A DNA stretch of 64,000 nt from Gaetbulibacter_B jejuensis (lineage in GTDB: Bacteria; Bacteroidota; Bacteroidia; Flavobacteriales; Flavobacteriaceae): contig NZ_BAAAGF010000001.1 of the NCBI RefSeq assembly GCF_039524015.1, positions 248,001 to 312,000 on the forward strand, written 5' to 3'. Made by a program: the position numbers and the translations under genes. Of the stretch, positions 49,997 through 59,256 are shown piece by piece (position 1 is the stretch's first letter; each line of letters starts with the position of its first letter). The notes below the pieces were generated by a model, which had not been told where the DNA came from, did not search any database, and saw nothing but the letters and a program-made list of their open reading frames with translations.

Positions 49997-51769
49997 ATGC
50001 AAGACCCAAATAAATTTTACAGAACTCATTTAGAGCATCATAAATCAGAATCAAAACGCATTTATAAACAAATGGGATTATACAGTGTGCTTAGGCTTAC
50101 TGTATTTTTGTTGGCTGGCTTTGGTATCTATCTAACCTATCAAAACTGGCAAGTTGCAGTAATTATAGCTGTGGTTGGCATTGCTGTGTTTCTGTTTTTA
50201 CTATCCAGACATACAGATCTTAAAAGCAAACGCGAACTGCACAAGCGATTAGCTACTATTAATGAGGATGAAATCAAAATAGCCTCAGGTGATTTTTATG
50301 ATAGAGCAGATGGAAAAGTGTTTCAAAATCCTGCTCATGCCTATAGTTTAGATATCGATTTATTTGGAAGAGGTTCTTTCTTTCAATACATCAACAGAAC
50401 AACTATAAACGAAGGCACGCTATCGCTTGTTAATTGTTTGTTGGCAAACGATATTACTAATATTAAAGCTCGACAAAATGCAATTAAAGAATTAGCTGAT
50501 GAGCCTGAATGGAGGCAATACTATTCTGGTGTAGCGCAAGGTGTAAAAGTGGAGCATTCTGCAAAATCTATTATTGCATGGCTAAAGGGTTACAAACCAT
50601 TTTTAAACGCAACATTATATTGGTTAACAATTGGTTTTAGTGTTGCTTCAGTAGCACTTTTGGTCTTAGGTTTTACTGAAATTATTCCAATAAAATATGC
50701 TGGATATTGGTTGCTTTTAGGCTTAGCGATTACTGGAAGATTTTTAAAATCAATTAATAATGTTGCCCAAAACACCGAAAAAGCTAAAGACACGTTTAGG
50801 AAATATGCTTTATTACTGAAAGAAATTGAACAGAAAGAATTTCAGTCTGAGTTATTGCAACAACAGCAACAAAAAATACAGTCTGAAGGTGAAAAAGCCT
50901 CACAGATATTTACAAAATTCTCAAAAGCTTTAGACGCCTTAGATAACCGAAATAACTTTATCTCAGCCATTTTTGGAAATGGGTATTTGCTTTGGGATAT
51001 AAGGCAAACGTATCACGTAGAGCAATGGATTAGCAAGTATGCGCATAAGGTTGAAGATTGGTTTGAAGTGGTGACGTCTTTTGATGCCTACAACACTTTG
51101 GGTAACTATGCGTATAATCATCAAGACTTTAGTTATCCTGAAATTACTTCAGAAAATATTACAATTAAAGCCGAAAGTTTAGGACATCCTTTATTAAATG
51201 CTGAAAAGCGAATTGATAGCGATTTAGAATTATTACGAGAGCAGTTTTTCATCGTTACAGGTGCAAATATGGCAGGTAAGAGTACCTTTTTAAGAACAGT
51301 TGCGTTGCACATTGTTATGGCAAATGTTGGTTTACCAGTTTGTGCGAAAACAAGCAAATACAAGCCAATTAAACTCATTACAAGTATGCGCACTACAGAT
51401 TCGTTGACCGATGATAGTTCGTACTTTTTTAGTGAGCTTACACGACTGAAATTTATTGTAGACACTATTGCTGAGGACAAAAACTATTTTGTGATTTTAG
51501 ATGAAATTTTAAAAGGTACCAACTCTACTGACAAAGCCATTGGATCAAGGAAATTTGTAGAAAAATTAGTGGGTCAAAATGCTACAGGAATTATAGCTAC
51601 ACACGATTTAAGCCTTACTGAAATAGAAGCTGAACTAGAGGCTGTAAAGAACTACTACTTTGATGCCGAAATTAAAAACGACGAACTCTTTTTTGACTAT
51701 AAACTTAAGAAAGGCGTTTGCCAAAACATGAACGCGAGTTTCCTGTTGAAGAAGATGGAAATTGTTTAA
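49997..51769 (+). CDS. membrane-anchored MutS-like ATPase
   Basis: This 590-residue protein has a MutS C-terminal ATPase: Walker A GANMAGKST (about residues 422-430), then MRTTDSLTDDSSYFFSEL, Walker B FVILDEILKGTNSTDKAIGS and ATHDLSLTE. The mismatch-recognition domain is absent. The N-terminal part has two hydrophobic helices (about 30-70, YSVLRLTVFLLAGFGIYLTY) and another pair near 200-250, so it is likely in the inner membrane. The middle has a helical lever-like region. It is a MutS-family paralogue of unknown role; classical mismatch repair is unlikely. Its mRNA follows the sdh terminator. Confidence 0.85.
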   Translation: MQDPNKFYRTHLEHHKSESKRIYKQMGLYSVLRLTVFLLAGFGIYLTYQNWQVAVIIAVVGIAVFLFLLSRHTDLKSKRELHKRLATINEDEIKIASGDFYDRADGKVFQNPAHAYSLDIDLFGRGSFFQYINRTTINEGTLSLVNCLLANDITNIKARQNAIKELADEPEWRQYYSGVAQGVKVEHSAKSIIAWLKGYKPFLNATLYWLTIGFSVASVALLVLGFTEIIPIKYAGYWLLLGLAITGRFLKSINNVAQNTEKAKDTFRKYALLLKEIEQKEFQSELLQQQQQKIQSEGEKASQIFTKFSKALDALDNRNNFISAIFGNGYLLWDIRQTYHVEQWISKYAHKVEDWFEVVTSFDAYNTLGNYAYNHQDFSYPEITSENITIKAESLGHPLLNAEKRIDSDLELLREQFFIVTGANMAGKSTFLRTVALHIVMANVGLPVCAKTSKYKPIKLITSMRTTDSLTDDSSYFFSELTRLKFIVDTIAEDKNYFVILDEILKGTNSTDKAIGSRKFVEKLVGQNATGIIATHDLSLTEIEAELEAVKNYYFDAEIKNDELFFDYKLKKGVCQNMNASFLLKKMEIV

Positions 51770-51770
51770 T

Positions 51771-51806
51771 AAAAAACCCTTTCCAAAAAATTAGGAAAGG
51801 GCTCTT
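51771..51806 (+). terminator. hairpin after the MutS-like gene
   Basis: The arms CCCTTTCC and GGAAAGGG are perfect, with a nine-base loop. The T-tract is weak (CTCTTAAT), so termination efficiency is uncertain. Confidence 0.6.
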
Positions 51807-51833
51807 AATCAATTTAAAAAAATAACTCAGCGA

Positions 51834-52847
51834 TTATTTTAACTTTAGAGAATCTAAGGCGTGATAGAAAAAGTCCTGTTGGTCATTCATAGACACAAAC
51901 AATCCGTTTGGAAATTTTTTACCAAGGGATTCTGTTACTACATCGCAACCATCGGTTTCTATCGTTCCTAAGTTTATCGTTTTAACAAAACTATTATCAC
52001 TTCTTTTAAAAATATTGAAGCTGTGATCTTGCTGGTTAGACACAATCAAAAATCCATTATCTCCATTGTCAGTTGCTATAGCAATACCTTCAATATCATC
52101 TTTAAAATATTCACTGCCAAACAATGCTATTTCTTTATCTCCTTGTTTTGGATCAGCATGGTATTTTCTAATTCCAACACCTTCATCAGAATAATACACA
52201 TATCCTAAAGCATCGTCAACAGCAATAGCTTCAATTTCTTTTTGTCCGCTAAAAGTTCCTAGCTTTCTCAATAAATTAGCATGTACTCCCAATGAATCAC
52301 TTACCAAAGCATATTGATAAAGATAACCTTGAGTTGGTCCTGCTTTTCTGCTTACAAATGCTGAAACTTCACCTGTTTTTGGGTTTTTATAGATTGAAAT
52401 TCCCATAGGTCTTTTCATTTCTATATTAGTTTCATCAGTAAACACTTTATAACCTCCATTATCTAAAGGTTTCATATCAGGAACTGAGTATAAACGGATT
52501 TGGTTTTTCTCTCTTTCGGTAAACATCATAATATCAGTTTCAGTAGAATCAGTCAATTTAAAACCATATTCTATATCAACATTATTAGGATAGCTAACTC
52601 CTGTAAGGCTTTTTTCTTTTATGATTTTTCCGTCTAAATCAAAAGCATAAACACCTCCATTTACCTCATCTTTATCTGTACCAAATACAATACTTTGCTC
52701 AGGATTTTCACGATTTATCCATATTGCTGGATCATCACTATCGTGTGGTAGTTTTTCGGTTTTTAGTGTTGGCGCAACTTCTGGTAATCCGTTTCCACAA
52801 GAAAACAGTACTAAAGCAATAGCGCCTAATATAAATGTGTTCTTCAT
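51834..52847 (-). CDS. beta-propeller phytase lipoprotein
   Basis: From ATG 52847 the protein has 337 residues and a good lipoprotein signal (MKNTFILGAIALVLFSCGNG). Propeller phytase motifs are present: HDSDDPAIWINRENPEQS, GTDKDEVNGGVYAFDLDG, IEAIAVDDALGYVYYSDE and EGIAIATDNGDNGFLIVSNQ, with the acidic Ca-binding positions typical of the family. It releases phosphate from phytate. The start lies four bases after the TonB receptor stop, so both act together at the cell surface. Confidence 0.92.
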   Translation of the reverse strand: MKNTFILGAIALVLFSCGNGLPEVAPTLKTEKLPHDSDDPAIWINRENPEQSIVFGTDKDEVNGGVYAFDLDGKIIKEKSLTGVSYPNNVDIEYGFKLTDSTETDIMMFTEREKNQIRLYSVPDMKPLDNGGYKVFTDETNIEMKRPMGISIYKNPKTGEVSAFVSRKAGPTQGYLYQYALVSDSLGVHANLLRKLGTFSGQKEIEAIAVDDALGYVYYSDEGVGIRKYHADPKQGDKEIALFGSEYFKDDIEGIAIATDNGDNGFLIVSNQQDHSFNIFKRSDNSFVKTINLGTIETDGCDVVTESLGKKFPNGLFVSMNDQQDFFYHALDSLKLK

Positions 52848-52851
52848 CTTC

Positions 52852-55689
52852 TTACTTCTTAAACAAATCATACTTTAAACCAAATGTTAAACGCTTTTCG
52901 TAGTATTCCATTTGCATAGTTCTACTACTTACACCTTGATAATAACGTAATGGTTGATTGGTAATGTTGTTGATGTTAAGGTATAAGCTCAAGTTTTTGT
53001 TGATAGCAACATTAGCATTAAAATCTAAGAAAAGTTGCTCATCATAATATCTATCTTCAAACGCATTTCCACCAATTTCATCAATGTAAGCATCAGAATA
53101 GTTAGCTGATAAACGTAAACTAAAGTTTTTACCTGCATACCCTAAAGAACCATTGAACATGTTAGGTGCTGTTTGTGGTAAATCTAAGTCTGTACGCTCT
53201 TCACCATCTTCATTACGAATACCATCTGTACTAGATGTTAAGTACGTATAGTTTAAGTAAACACTAAAGTTCTTTGCAAATCCTGGAAGGAAATCTAAAC
53301 GACGTTGAAAAGAAACCTCAGCTCCAAATACTGATGCATCGTCACCATTTAATGGTTGGTATACTTCGAATCCATCTTCGTTTTCACTTTGGAAAGTGTA
53401 CACAAAATCTTGAATATCTTTATAGAATAATCCTCCTGAAATGATACCTACTGATTTAAAATAGTGCTCAGCCATAACATCAAAGTTCATAGATGTTGTT
53501 GGGTCTAACTCAGAGTTTCCTAAGAAAATTTCTTCGTCTTCGTTATTGATTTCTCTATAAGGTACCAAATCAACATAATTAGGTCTAGCCAAAGTATTCG
53601 TCCACGCAAAACGTAATATTGTGTTGTCGTTAAGGTTATACTTAAAATGAACACCTGGTAAAATATTAGTATATGAGTTTTTGTCTTTTACAACGTTAAT
53701 CCCTGAAACATCTCCTTCAGTATCAAACTCAAGTTCATTTCCTTCACTTTCAATAGAAGTATGCTCCAATCTTACACCTGCTAGTACGCTTAACTTATCT
53801 GATAAATCTTGGTTTAACATTGCGTAACCAGCATATACGTTTTCGTTTACATCAAAGTTTGCAGTAATATATTCTTCTGGAAGATTTTCAGCTTCAAACA
53901 AGTTAGAGTCATTTAAGTTTAGACCTCCTAAAAATTCAGGACTTGCAAAATTACCTACTTGGTATTGACCACCTGCAAGAAAATCAGAATCAGAATAGTT
54001 TCTTGTTGGTACCATTCCTAAAAACTCCAAAGCTCCAGTCTCGTCACCATATTCTGTAAAGTCGTTTTCACGATTTTTGTTTTTCAATCTGGTTTTTGCT
54101 CCAAACTTTAAGAACCCATCTCTACCGTTTACAACAGACATTGGTACTTGTGCATTAACAAATAAGTTAAAGTCTTTTTCTTCGGTATATTGGTTTTCTT
54201 CAGTTAATTCACCAAACTCAAAATCCTCATAATTAGCATCAGCTGCATTTACAGGTGAAAACAATGGTTTATCTTGATTGTTGTTAAAGTTAACTGCATA
54301 TTCACTTTCATACTCTAAATAACGCTCATTTAAACGCTCTTCTGAAGCTTTTGAAAACGAAGCCATCCAATCCATTTGAACTTTACCAAACAAGTGCTCA
54401 CCACCTAAGCTGTAGTTTTGCATACGTTGGTCTTCTAATCTTGCATTTTTATTTCGCTTGCTGTCAATTCCTCCTTTTGATTGACGCTTAGCTTCTACAG
54501 GAAACATCGTTAAGTTTCCATTAGCATCAACCGAAAAATCTCCTGCTCCAATATCTTCACCATCTAAAATTTCGTGTTCTAACCTAAAACGGTTTTCTCT
54601 ATCGTCTCTCCAGTTATAGATAGATTTAAAGTAAACTGTGTTATTCTTATCTAACTTATAATCTAAATTAGCTGAAAAACTTCTACGCACACGTTGCACT
54701 AAATACTCTCTAATTTCAAATACATTAGCATAAGGGTTTACGTCAACTCCTTCAAGATTATCTTCATCTCCATTGTTAAACTCAAACTCATCAGTCCACT
54801 CTGCTTCGACATTGTCACTTCCAAAGTCGTTATCGTTAATAGATGCTGAAACCATCCATCCGAACTTATTGTTTTTGCTACGGTCTCCTACTAAGAAAGA
54901 TCCGTTTAAAATTCTCTTGTCAGTAATAAAGTTAATACCAGAACCTGCTGTTGCAGATAAACGGAATCCTTGAGGTGACGTTTTAGTAATAAGGTTTACC
55001 GAACCACCAAGAGCATCTCCATCCATATCTGGAGTAACTGCTTTGTTTACTTCAATAGTTTGGATCATGTCTGATGGAATTAAATCCATTTGTACGTTAC
55101 GGTTATCGCCTTCAGCCGAAGGAATTCTGCTTCCGTTTAATGTTACTGAATTTAATTGAGGAGAAAGACCACGAACAATAATGTTACGCGCTTCACCTTG
55201 GTCAACCTGCATTGTAATACCAGGAATACGCTTTACAGCATCTCCAATATTAGCGTCTGGGAATTTCCCAATTTGATCAGTTGATACAATATTGGTAATG
55301 TTTGTTTTATTTTTTTGAGTGTTTAGTGCTCTGGCTTGACTTCCAAAACCATAAGCCACAACCTCTACTTCATCAAGCTCAGTACTTTTAGAAGTTAGTG
55401 TAATGTTCAATTCTGTTGTTTGAGAAGCAGTCACTGTTACTTCTTGCTTAAAATCGGCATAACCCAAATATTTAATTAAAAGGTTATACGTGCCTTCAGG
55501 TATATCTACCATAGTGAATTTACCGTCAAAATCGGAAACGACAGCTTTTTTAAGCTCTTCAATCATTACAGTTGCTCCTGGAACTGTAATTCCGTTGTCA
55601 TCTGTTATAATACCTTGTAGATTTCCTGACTGAGAAAACCCATAAAAGGATACAGATATAAATAATAGTAAAGTAAATAAATGTTTCAT
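52852..55689 (-). CDS. TonB-dependent receptor paired with the phytase
   Basis: The 945-residue outer-membrane receptor has a signal peptide (ending FYGFSQS), a CarboxypepD-like domain (about 22-105, GIITDDNGITVPGATVMIEE), a plug (about 120-230, GDAVKRIPGITMQVDQGEARNIIVRG) and a 22-strand barrel ending in RLTFGLKYDLFKK. It would import a product of phytate or a phosphate compound through TonB energy. The 3' end is four bases from the phytase gene. A minus-strand TAGTTTTG box at 55713-55720 is a possible promoter. No SusD-type gene is present. Confidence 0.93.
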   Translation of the reverse strand: MKHLFTLLLFISVSFYGFSQSGNLQGIITDDNGITVPGATVMIEELKKAVVSDFDGKFTMVDIPEGTYNLLIKYLGYADFKQEVTVTASQTTELNITLTSKSTELDEVEVVAYGFGSQARALNTQKNKTNITNIVSTDQIGKFPDANIGDAVKRIPGITMQVDQGEARNIIVRGLSPQLNSVTLNGSRIPSAEGDNRNVQMDLIPSDMIQTIEVNKAVTPDMDGDALGGSVNLITKTSPQGFRLSATAGSGINFITDKRILNGSFLVGDRSKNNKFGWMVSASINDNDFGSDNVEAEWTDEFEFNNGDEDNLEGVDVNPYANVFEIREYLVQRVRRSFSANLDYKLDKNNTVYFKSIYNWRDDRENRFRLEHEILDGEDIGAGDFSVDANGNLTMFPVEAKRQSKGGIDSKRNKNARLEDQRMQNYSLGGEHLFGKVQMDWMASFSKASEERLNERYLEYESEYAVNFNNNQDKPLFSPVNAADANYEDFEFGELTEENQYTEEKDFNLFVNAQVPMSVVNGRDGFLKFGAKTRLKNKNRENDFTEYGDETGALEFLGMVPTRNYSDSDFLAGGQYQVGNFASPEFLGGLNLNDSNLFEAENLPEEYITANFDVNENVYAGYAMLNQDLSDKLSVLAGVRLEHTSIESEGNELEFDTEGDVSGINVVKDKNSYTNILPGVHFKYNLNDNTILRFAWTNTLARPNYVDLVPYREINNEDEEIFLGNSELDPTTSMNFDVMAEHYFKSVGIISGGLFYKDIQDFVYTFQSENEDGFEVYQPLNGDDASVFGAEVSFQRRLDFLPGFAKNFSVYLNYTYLTSSTDGIRNEDGEERTDLDLPQTAPNMFNGSLGYAGKNFSLRLSANYSDAYIDEIGGNAFEDRYYDEQLFLDFNANVAINKNLSLYLNINNITNQPLRYYQGVSSRTMQMEYYEKRLTFGLKYDLFKK

Positions 55690-55712
55690 TGATAGGTTAA
55701 TTTTGTTTTAGA

Positions 55713-55720
55713 CAAAACTA
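55713..55720 (-). promoter_or_regulatory. possible -7 box (TAGTTTTG) of the phytase receptor gene
   Basis: The box fits TAnnTTTG on the minus strand and lies 23 bases before the ATG. No TTG at a good -33 distance was found. Confidence 0.35.
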
Positions 55721-55846
55721 GACCTAAGCCATGTTTTGTAGCTTTAGAATGTGTTAACAAATAGTAACTAACCCTTGAAAAACACCTATAAAACATAGCA
55801 ACATTTACAATTACTTAACACTAGATAAAGATTTGGAAAACATTTC

Positions 55847-57421
55847 CTATAAATTGAGTAAGTAGGCTTGCAAATCGTCTTTGGAGTCTAACGGTAATTT
55901 TTTTCTTAGTCTGTATCGAGCAATTCTAACGCTATCAGAAGTAATACGAAGTATCTCTGCGATTTCTTTAGATGATAAATTTAATCTTAGTAATAAGCAT
56001 AAGCGCATTTCAGAAGACGACAACTTTTCTAAAGCCGATTGTTTTAAAATTTTAAAAAACACTGGATGAATTTGACCAAAATAACCCATAAGTTCTGTCC
56101 ACTCATTATTATTGTTTAAGTCAGCTTCAATTTCACTTGCTAGTTCTTGTAATTTGGTTTTTACTAGCTCACTATTTCTTCCTTTTAATTTGGTAAGTGT
56201 TTTTGAAACATCAGAAAGCATTTTGTTTTTATGCGCAATGTGTAAACTATAATTAGTTAACGAAGATACTTTTATATCTATTTCGCGTTTTAGAGCTTGT
56301 TCTTCGGCTGTTTTTTTGTCTAAATCGGCTTGTAGTAACTGTTGTTGATATTCTAAAATATGTTTCTCGTGTTTTCGTCTCTTTTTCCAGTACAATAAGC
56401 CAACAATAAGCGCCAAAATAATGGCTCCAGTAATAGTTAAGATAATATACTGTCTTACTTTATTAATCTGGTTTTGTTTGTTTAGAAGTTTAACTTCGGC
56501 TTCCTTTTCTTTTACCTCATATAATACTTGCATTGCACTTACTATTTCGGCATTGTTTTGTCTAAGTTCTTGTTCGTTAACTATGCTTTGGTTATTAAGG
56601 TAACTGTATGCTTTTTCGTAATCTCCTAAATCAGCATAAGTTCTTGCTAAATCTTTTAAAGCACTTTCTATTTGAGATTCATTATTAGTTTTTTGAGCTA
56701 GCATTAAAGCTTGCTCAGTATACCCAAGCGCTTTACTATAATTACCTGTTTTACGATTGACATCACCAAGGTTATTAATGATGTTAATTTGAAGATCCGT
56801 TTCACTATTCTTAGCATACGTATTTGCAGTTTTAAAATATTGATATGCTAAGTCATACTGCTCTAAATCTTCATAAATGCTTCCAATATTTTCATTGGTG
56901 CTTGCTAAACCTGTACTGTCATTTAGCACATTAAAAATAGAAAGACTTAACTTTTGAAATTCTAAAGCCTTTTCATAATTACCTTGTTTTTCTGCCACAC
57001 TACCCAACAAAGCATTTGCTTTTGCTTTTCCTCTTGAATAATTTATGTCTTCAGAAATTGTTAAGCTATTTTGCGCATACTTGTTGGCTTCACTATACTT
57101 TTTTAAATCAAGGTTTATTGTTGAAAGTGCATTTTGAATATAAACCAGTCCTGAATCTTTAGTTTTATGAATATCAAGATACGCTTGATAGTTCTTTATC
57201 GCTTCACTATAGAGTTCTAAGCGACTAAAAAAATCTCCTAGTTTAACATGCACTTGTGCTGTTTTTGAAGTGTTGGAACTGGTTTTAGCCAACTCAAGTT
57301 CCTTTTTTAAATCATATAACTTAGTGTCGATCTCATTTGTAGTATTGATTGCCATTTGAGCACAAAGAGACACAGATATAAAAAAAGCAAATATTGTAAT
57401 GGTTTGTTTATAAGTAGACAA
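55847..57421 (-). CDS. TPR protein with transmembrane helix and LuxR-type DNA-binding domain (TTG start)
   Basis: The 524-residue protein starts with a signal-like sequence (TIFAFFISVSLCAQM), then about six TPR units (about 30-300, e.g. ALEFQKLSLSIFNVLNDSTG, ALGYTEQALMLAQKTNNES), a transmembrane helix (about 325-350), a Lys/Glu-rich coiled coil (about 350-400) and a C-terminal LuxR-like helix-turn-helix (SSSEMRLCLLLRLNLSSKEIAE, then ITSDSVRIARYRLRKKL). The layout places TPRs in the periplasm and the DNA-binding part in the cytoplasm, a membrane sensor-regulator. No ATG lies before the signal, so TTG is used. It sits upstream of the phytase locus on the same strand. Confidence 0.85.
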   Translation of the reverse strand: MSTYKQTITIFAFFISVSLCAQMAINTTNEIDTKLYDLKKELELAKTSSNTSKTAQVHVKLGDFFSRLELYSEAIKNYQAYLDIHKTKDSGLVYIQNALSTINLDLKKYSEANKYAQNSLTISEDINYSRGKAKANALLGSVAEKQGNYEKALEFQKLSLSIFNVLNDSTGLASTNENIGSIYEDLEQYDLAYQYFKTANTYAKNSETDLQINIINNLGDVNRKTGNYSKALGYTEQALMLAQKTNNESQIESALKDLARTYADLGDYEKAYSYLNNQSIVNEQELRQNNAEIVSAMQVLYEVKEKEAEVKLLNKQNQINKVRQYIILTITGAIILALIVGLLYWKKRRKHEKHILEYQQQLLQADLDKKTAEEQALKREIDIKVSSLTNYSLHIAHKNKMLSDVSKTLTKLKGRNSELVKTKLQELASEIEADLNNNNEWTELMGYFGQIHPVFFKILKQSALEKLSSSEMRLCLLLRLNLSSKEIAEILRITSDSVRIARYRLRKKLPLDSKDDLQAYLLNL

Positions 57422-57506
57422 AATGCAAACTATTTTATAAACCTATAAAGAAACGCTACAAGTGTTACCCAAACTTATTGTTTGTATGATGTTAATGTTA
57501 TGAAAT

Positions 57507-57548
57507 AAAAAAGCGGCTTAGAAATACATCTAGCCGCTTTAATTTTTT
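57507..57548 (-). terminator. terminator after rpmA (L27)
   Basis: The arms AAAGCGGCTTA and TAGCCGCTTT surround a ten-base loop and have A/T runs on both sides. It sits just past the L27 stop on the minus strand. Confidence 0.8.
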
Positions 57549-57562
57549 AAAAGAACTGTTTC

Positions 57563-57823
57563 TTAAGCCTCGAAAGGTTCTACAGAAACGTAAGATTTAC
57601 CACCTTTTTTCTTTTCAAACTTTACAATACCATCTACTTTAGCGTGTAAAGTGTGGTCTTTCCCAGCATACACATTCTCTCCTGGATTGTGAGCTGTACC
57701 TCTTTGTCTTACGATGATGTTTCCAGCTACAGCAGCTTGACCACCAAAAATCTTAACACCTAATCGTTTCGATTCTGATTCTCTACCGTTCTTGGAACTA
57801 CCTACTCCTTTTTTATGAGCCAT
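57563..57823 (-). CDS. rpmA: 50S ribosomal protein L27
   Basis: The 86-residue protein has the standard N-terminus MAHKKGVGSSKNGRES and internal GNIIVRQRGTAHNPGENVYAG. It binds near the peptidyl-transferase centre. No extended cleavable leader is seen. It follows rplU by 42 bases, the usual L21-L27 pair. Confidence 0.98.
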   Translation of the reverse strand: MAHKKGVGSSKNGRESESKRLGVKIFGGQAAVAGNIIVRQRGTAHNPGENVYAGKDHTLHAKVDGIVKFEKKKGGKSYVSVEPFEA

Positions 57824-57865
57824 TGTATTAAGGTTTTATATTGTTAATATTAAATGATACAGAAA

Positions 57866-58531
57866 TTATTTTTCTATACCACCATCTAATTTGTCTTGTA
57901 ATTCTTTTAATTCATCCCATTTTCCATCAGCTGCTAATTTAGCTTGCTTTGGCCAAGTGTCTGGTACATGACTACCACGAACGTCTGCGATGATTTCTGA
58001 AATTTGCTCTGGTTTAGCTTTAGCTAAATCTGCATAAGTTGCAATACCAGCTTCAATTAAAGTTTCAGCGATTTTTGGACCAATACCTTCGATTTTCTTT
58101 AAATCGTCAGCTTTCCCTGCTGCTTTTTTTGGTGCAGCTTTAGCTTCTACTTTAGGTTCAGCTTTTTTAGTTTCTTTTTTTGGAGCTGCTTTCTCAGCTT
58201 TTTTAGCTGGCTTAGCTCCTGAAGCTACGATGCTTTCAATTACGATTTCAGATAAGGCTTGTCTGTGACCATTTTTTACACGGTAACCTTTTCTTCTTTT
58301 CTTTTTGAAAACAATAACTTTATCACCTTTTAGGTGCTTAACGACTTTTGCTCCTACTTGAGCTCCGTCTATAGCTGGGGCGCCTACAGTTACATTGTTA
58401 CCATCACCAATTAAAAGAACGTTATCGAAAGAAACTTTCTCACCTTCTTCTGTTGCTAAACGGTTAACAAAAACTTTTTGGTCTTTTTCAACTTTAAATT
58501 GATGCCCTGCTATCTCTACAATTGCGTACAT
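57866..58531 (-). CDS. rplU: 50S ribosomal protein L21 with helix-hairpin-helix C-terminal extension
   Basis: Residues 1-103 are ordinary L21 (MYAIVEIAGHQFKVEKDQK, KKRRKGYRVKNGHRQ). It continues with a Lys/Ala/Glu-rich linker (about 105-140, KKAEKAAPKKETKKAE) and a domain with helix-hairpin-helix character (about 142-205, LKKIEGIGPKIAETLIEAGI), ending at 221. Normal L21 is about 103 residues, so roughly half of this protein is added. The extra domain type usually binds nucleic acid. Annotation as L21 is certain; the role of the tail is not. Confidence 0.95.
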   Translation of the reverse strand: MYAIVEIAGHQFKVEKDQKVFVNRLATEEGEKVSFDNVLLIGDGNNVTVGAPAIDGAQVGAKVVKHLKGDKVIVFKKKRRKGYRVKNGHRQALSEIVIESIVASGAKPAKKAEKAAPKKETKKAEPKVEAKAAPKKAAGKADDLKKIEGIGPKIAETLIEAGIATYADLAKAKPEQISEIIADVRGSHVPDTWPKQAKLAADGKWDELKELQDKLDGGIEK

Positions 58532-58578
58532 AGCGTAACGTTTAAGTTTGTGTTAATAATTTTACTCAAAAATGAGTG

Positions 58579-58608
58579 CAAATATACGCCTAAATCTTTA
58601 ATCTACAA
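58579..58608 (-). promoter_or_regulatory. promoter of the rplU-rpmA operon
   Basis: On the minus strand TTG (58606-58608) and TATATTTG (58579-58586) are separated by exactly 19 bases, the best fit to the Bacteroidota consensus TTG-N19-TAnnTTTG in the window. The ATG is about 48 bases downstream. Confidence 0.7.
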
Positions 58609-58613
58609 ACCTT

Positions 58614-59069
58614 TTATGCTTTTTGAGAGATATTATAGCTTTTTTTGAGTAATTGCATGAATGTTAAGGTGAGCACAACGGTTGAAGCCAATCCTTCAAT
58701 TAAGATAATAAACACTAAAATTCCAGTGCCTTCTCCATAGTTACTAAACCATTCTCCTAAAAGTGTTTCAGTAAATTTTGGGTCAATATGAAACATGTAA
58801 ATAGCCATAAAAGCTGTAAATAAAACCGTTCCTACAAAACCTGTAATTAACCCTGTTTTAAAACCGTCAATATAAGTAAAGCTGTCACTAACAGATAACT
58901 TATAATATTTTATGCCGTAATAAATACCTGTGGCCATAATAAGCCCATTAAAAAGTCTTAACCAAATATTCTCATGAAGATTAAACAATCTTACAAACAA
59001 AAAATAGGCGATTAAAGTTACCGCAATAAAAATTCCATATTTTAATGCTACCGAAAAAGATGTTTTCAT
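58614..59069 (-). CDS. DUF4199-like small membrane protein
   Basis: From ATG 59069 the protein is 151 residues long (MKTSFSVALKYGIFIAV). A frame extension to 59255 adds 62 residues that look like translated leader. It has four hydrophobic helices: about 9-27, 36-52, 70-95 and 113-140. The pattern of a short N-terminal helix, FTYIDGFKTGLITGFVG and a final long helix recalls DUF4199, but I am not certain. Function unknown. It runs divergently from the M16 peptidase gene. Confidence 0.65.
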   Translation of the reverse strand: MKTSFSVALKYGIFIAVTLIAYFLFVRLFNLHENIWLRLFNGLIMATGIYYGIKYYKLSVSDSFTYIDGFKTGLITGFVGTVLFTAFMAIYMFHIDPKFTETLLGEWFSNYGEGTGILVFIILIEGLASTVVLTLTFMQLLKKSYNISQKA

Positions 59070-59179
59070 AATATAAATGTTTGAAATCAAGTCCTTTAAA
59101 TTTCGTGAAAATTTGCGTATATAAATAATTTTATGCCTCTTTTTTACATTTATTTCACACAATGCGTAGTATGATTTAC

Positions 59180-59187
59180 TATTTTTG
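59180..59187 (+). promoter_or_regulatory. -7 box (TATTTTTG) of the M16 peptidase operon
   Basis: The octamer fits TAnnTTTG and gives a leader of about 65 bases before the ATG at 59257. A -33 TTG was not obvious. Confidence 0.4.
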
Positions 59188-59256
59188 TGAAACTTGTAAC
59201 ATTTTTCGCAACTCGAAGACTTACAATTTATATTATAAACTAAAAACAAACTCACA

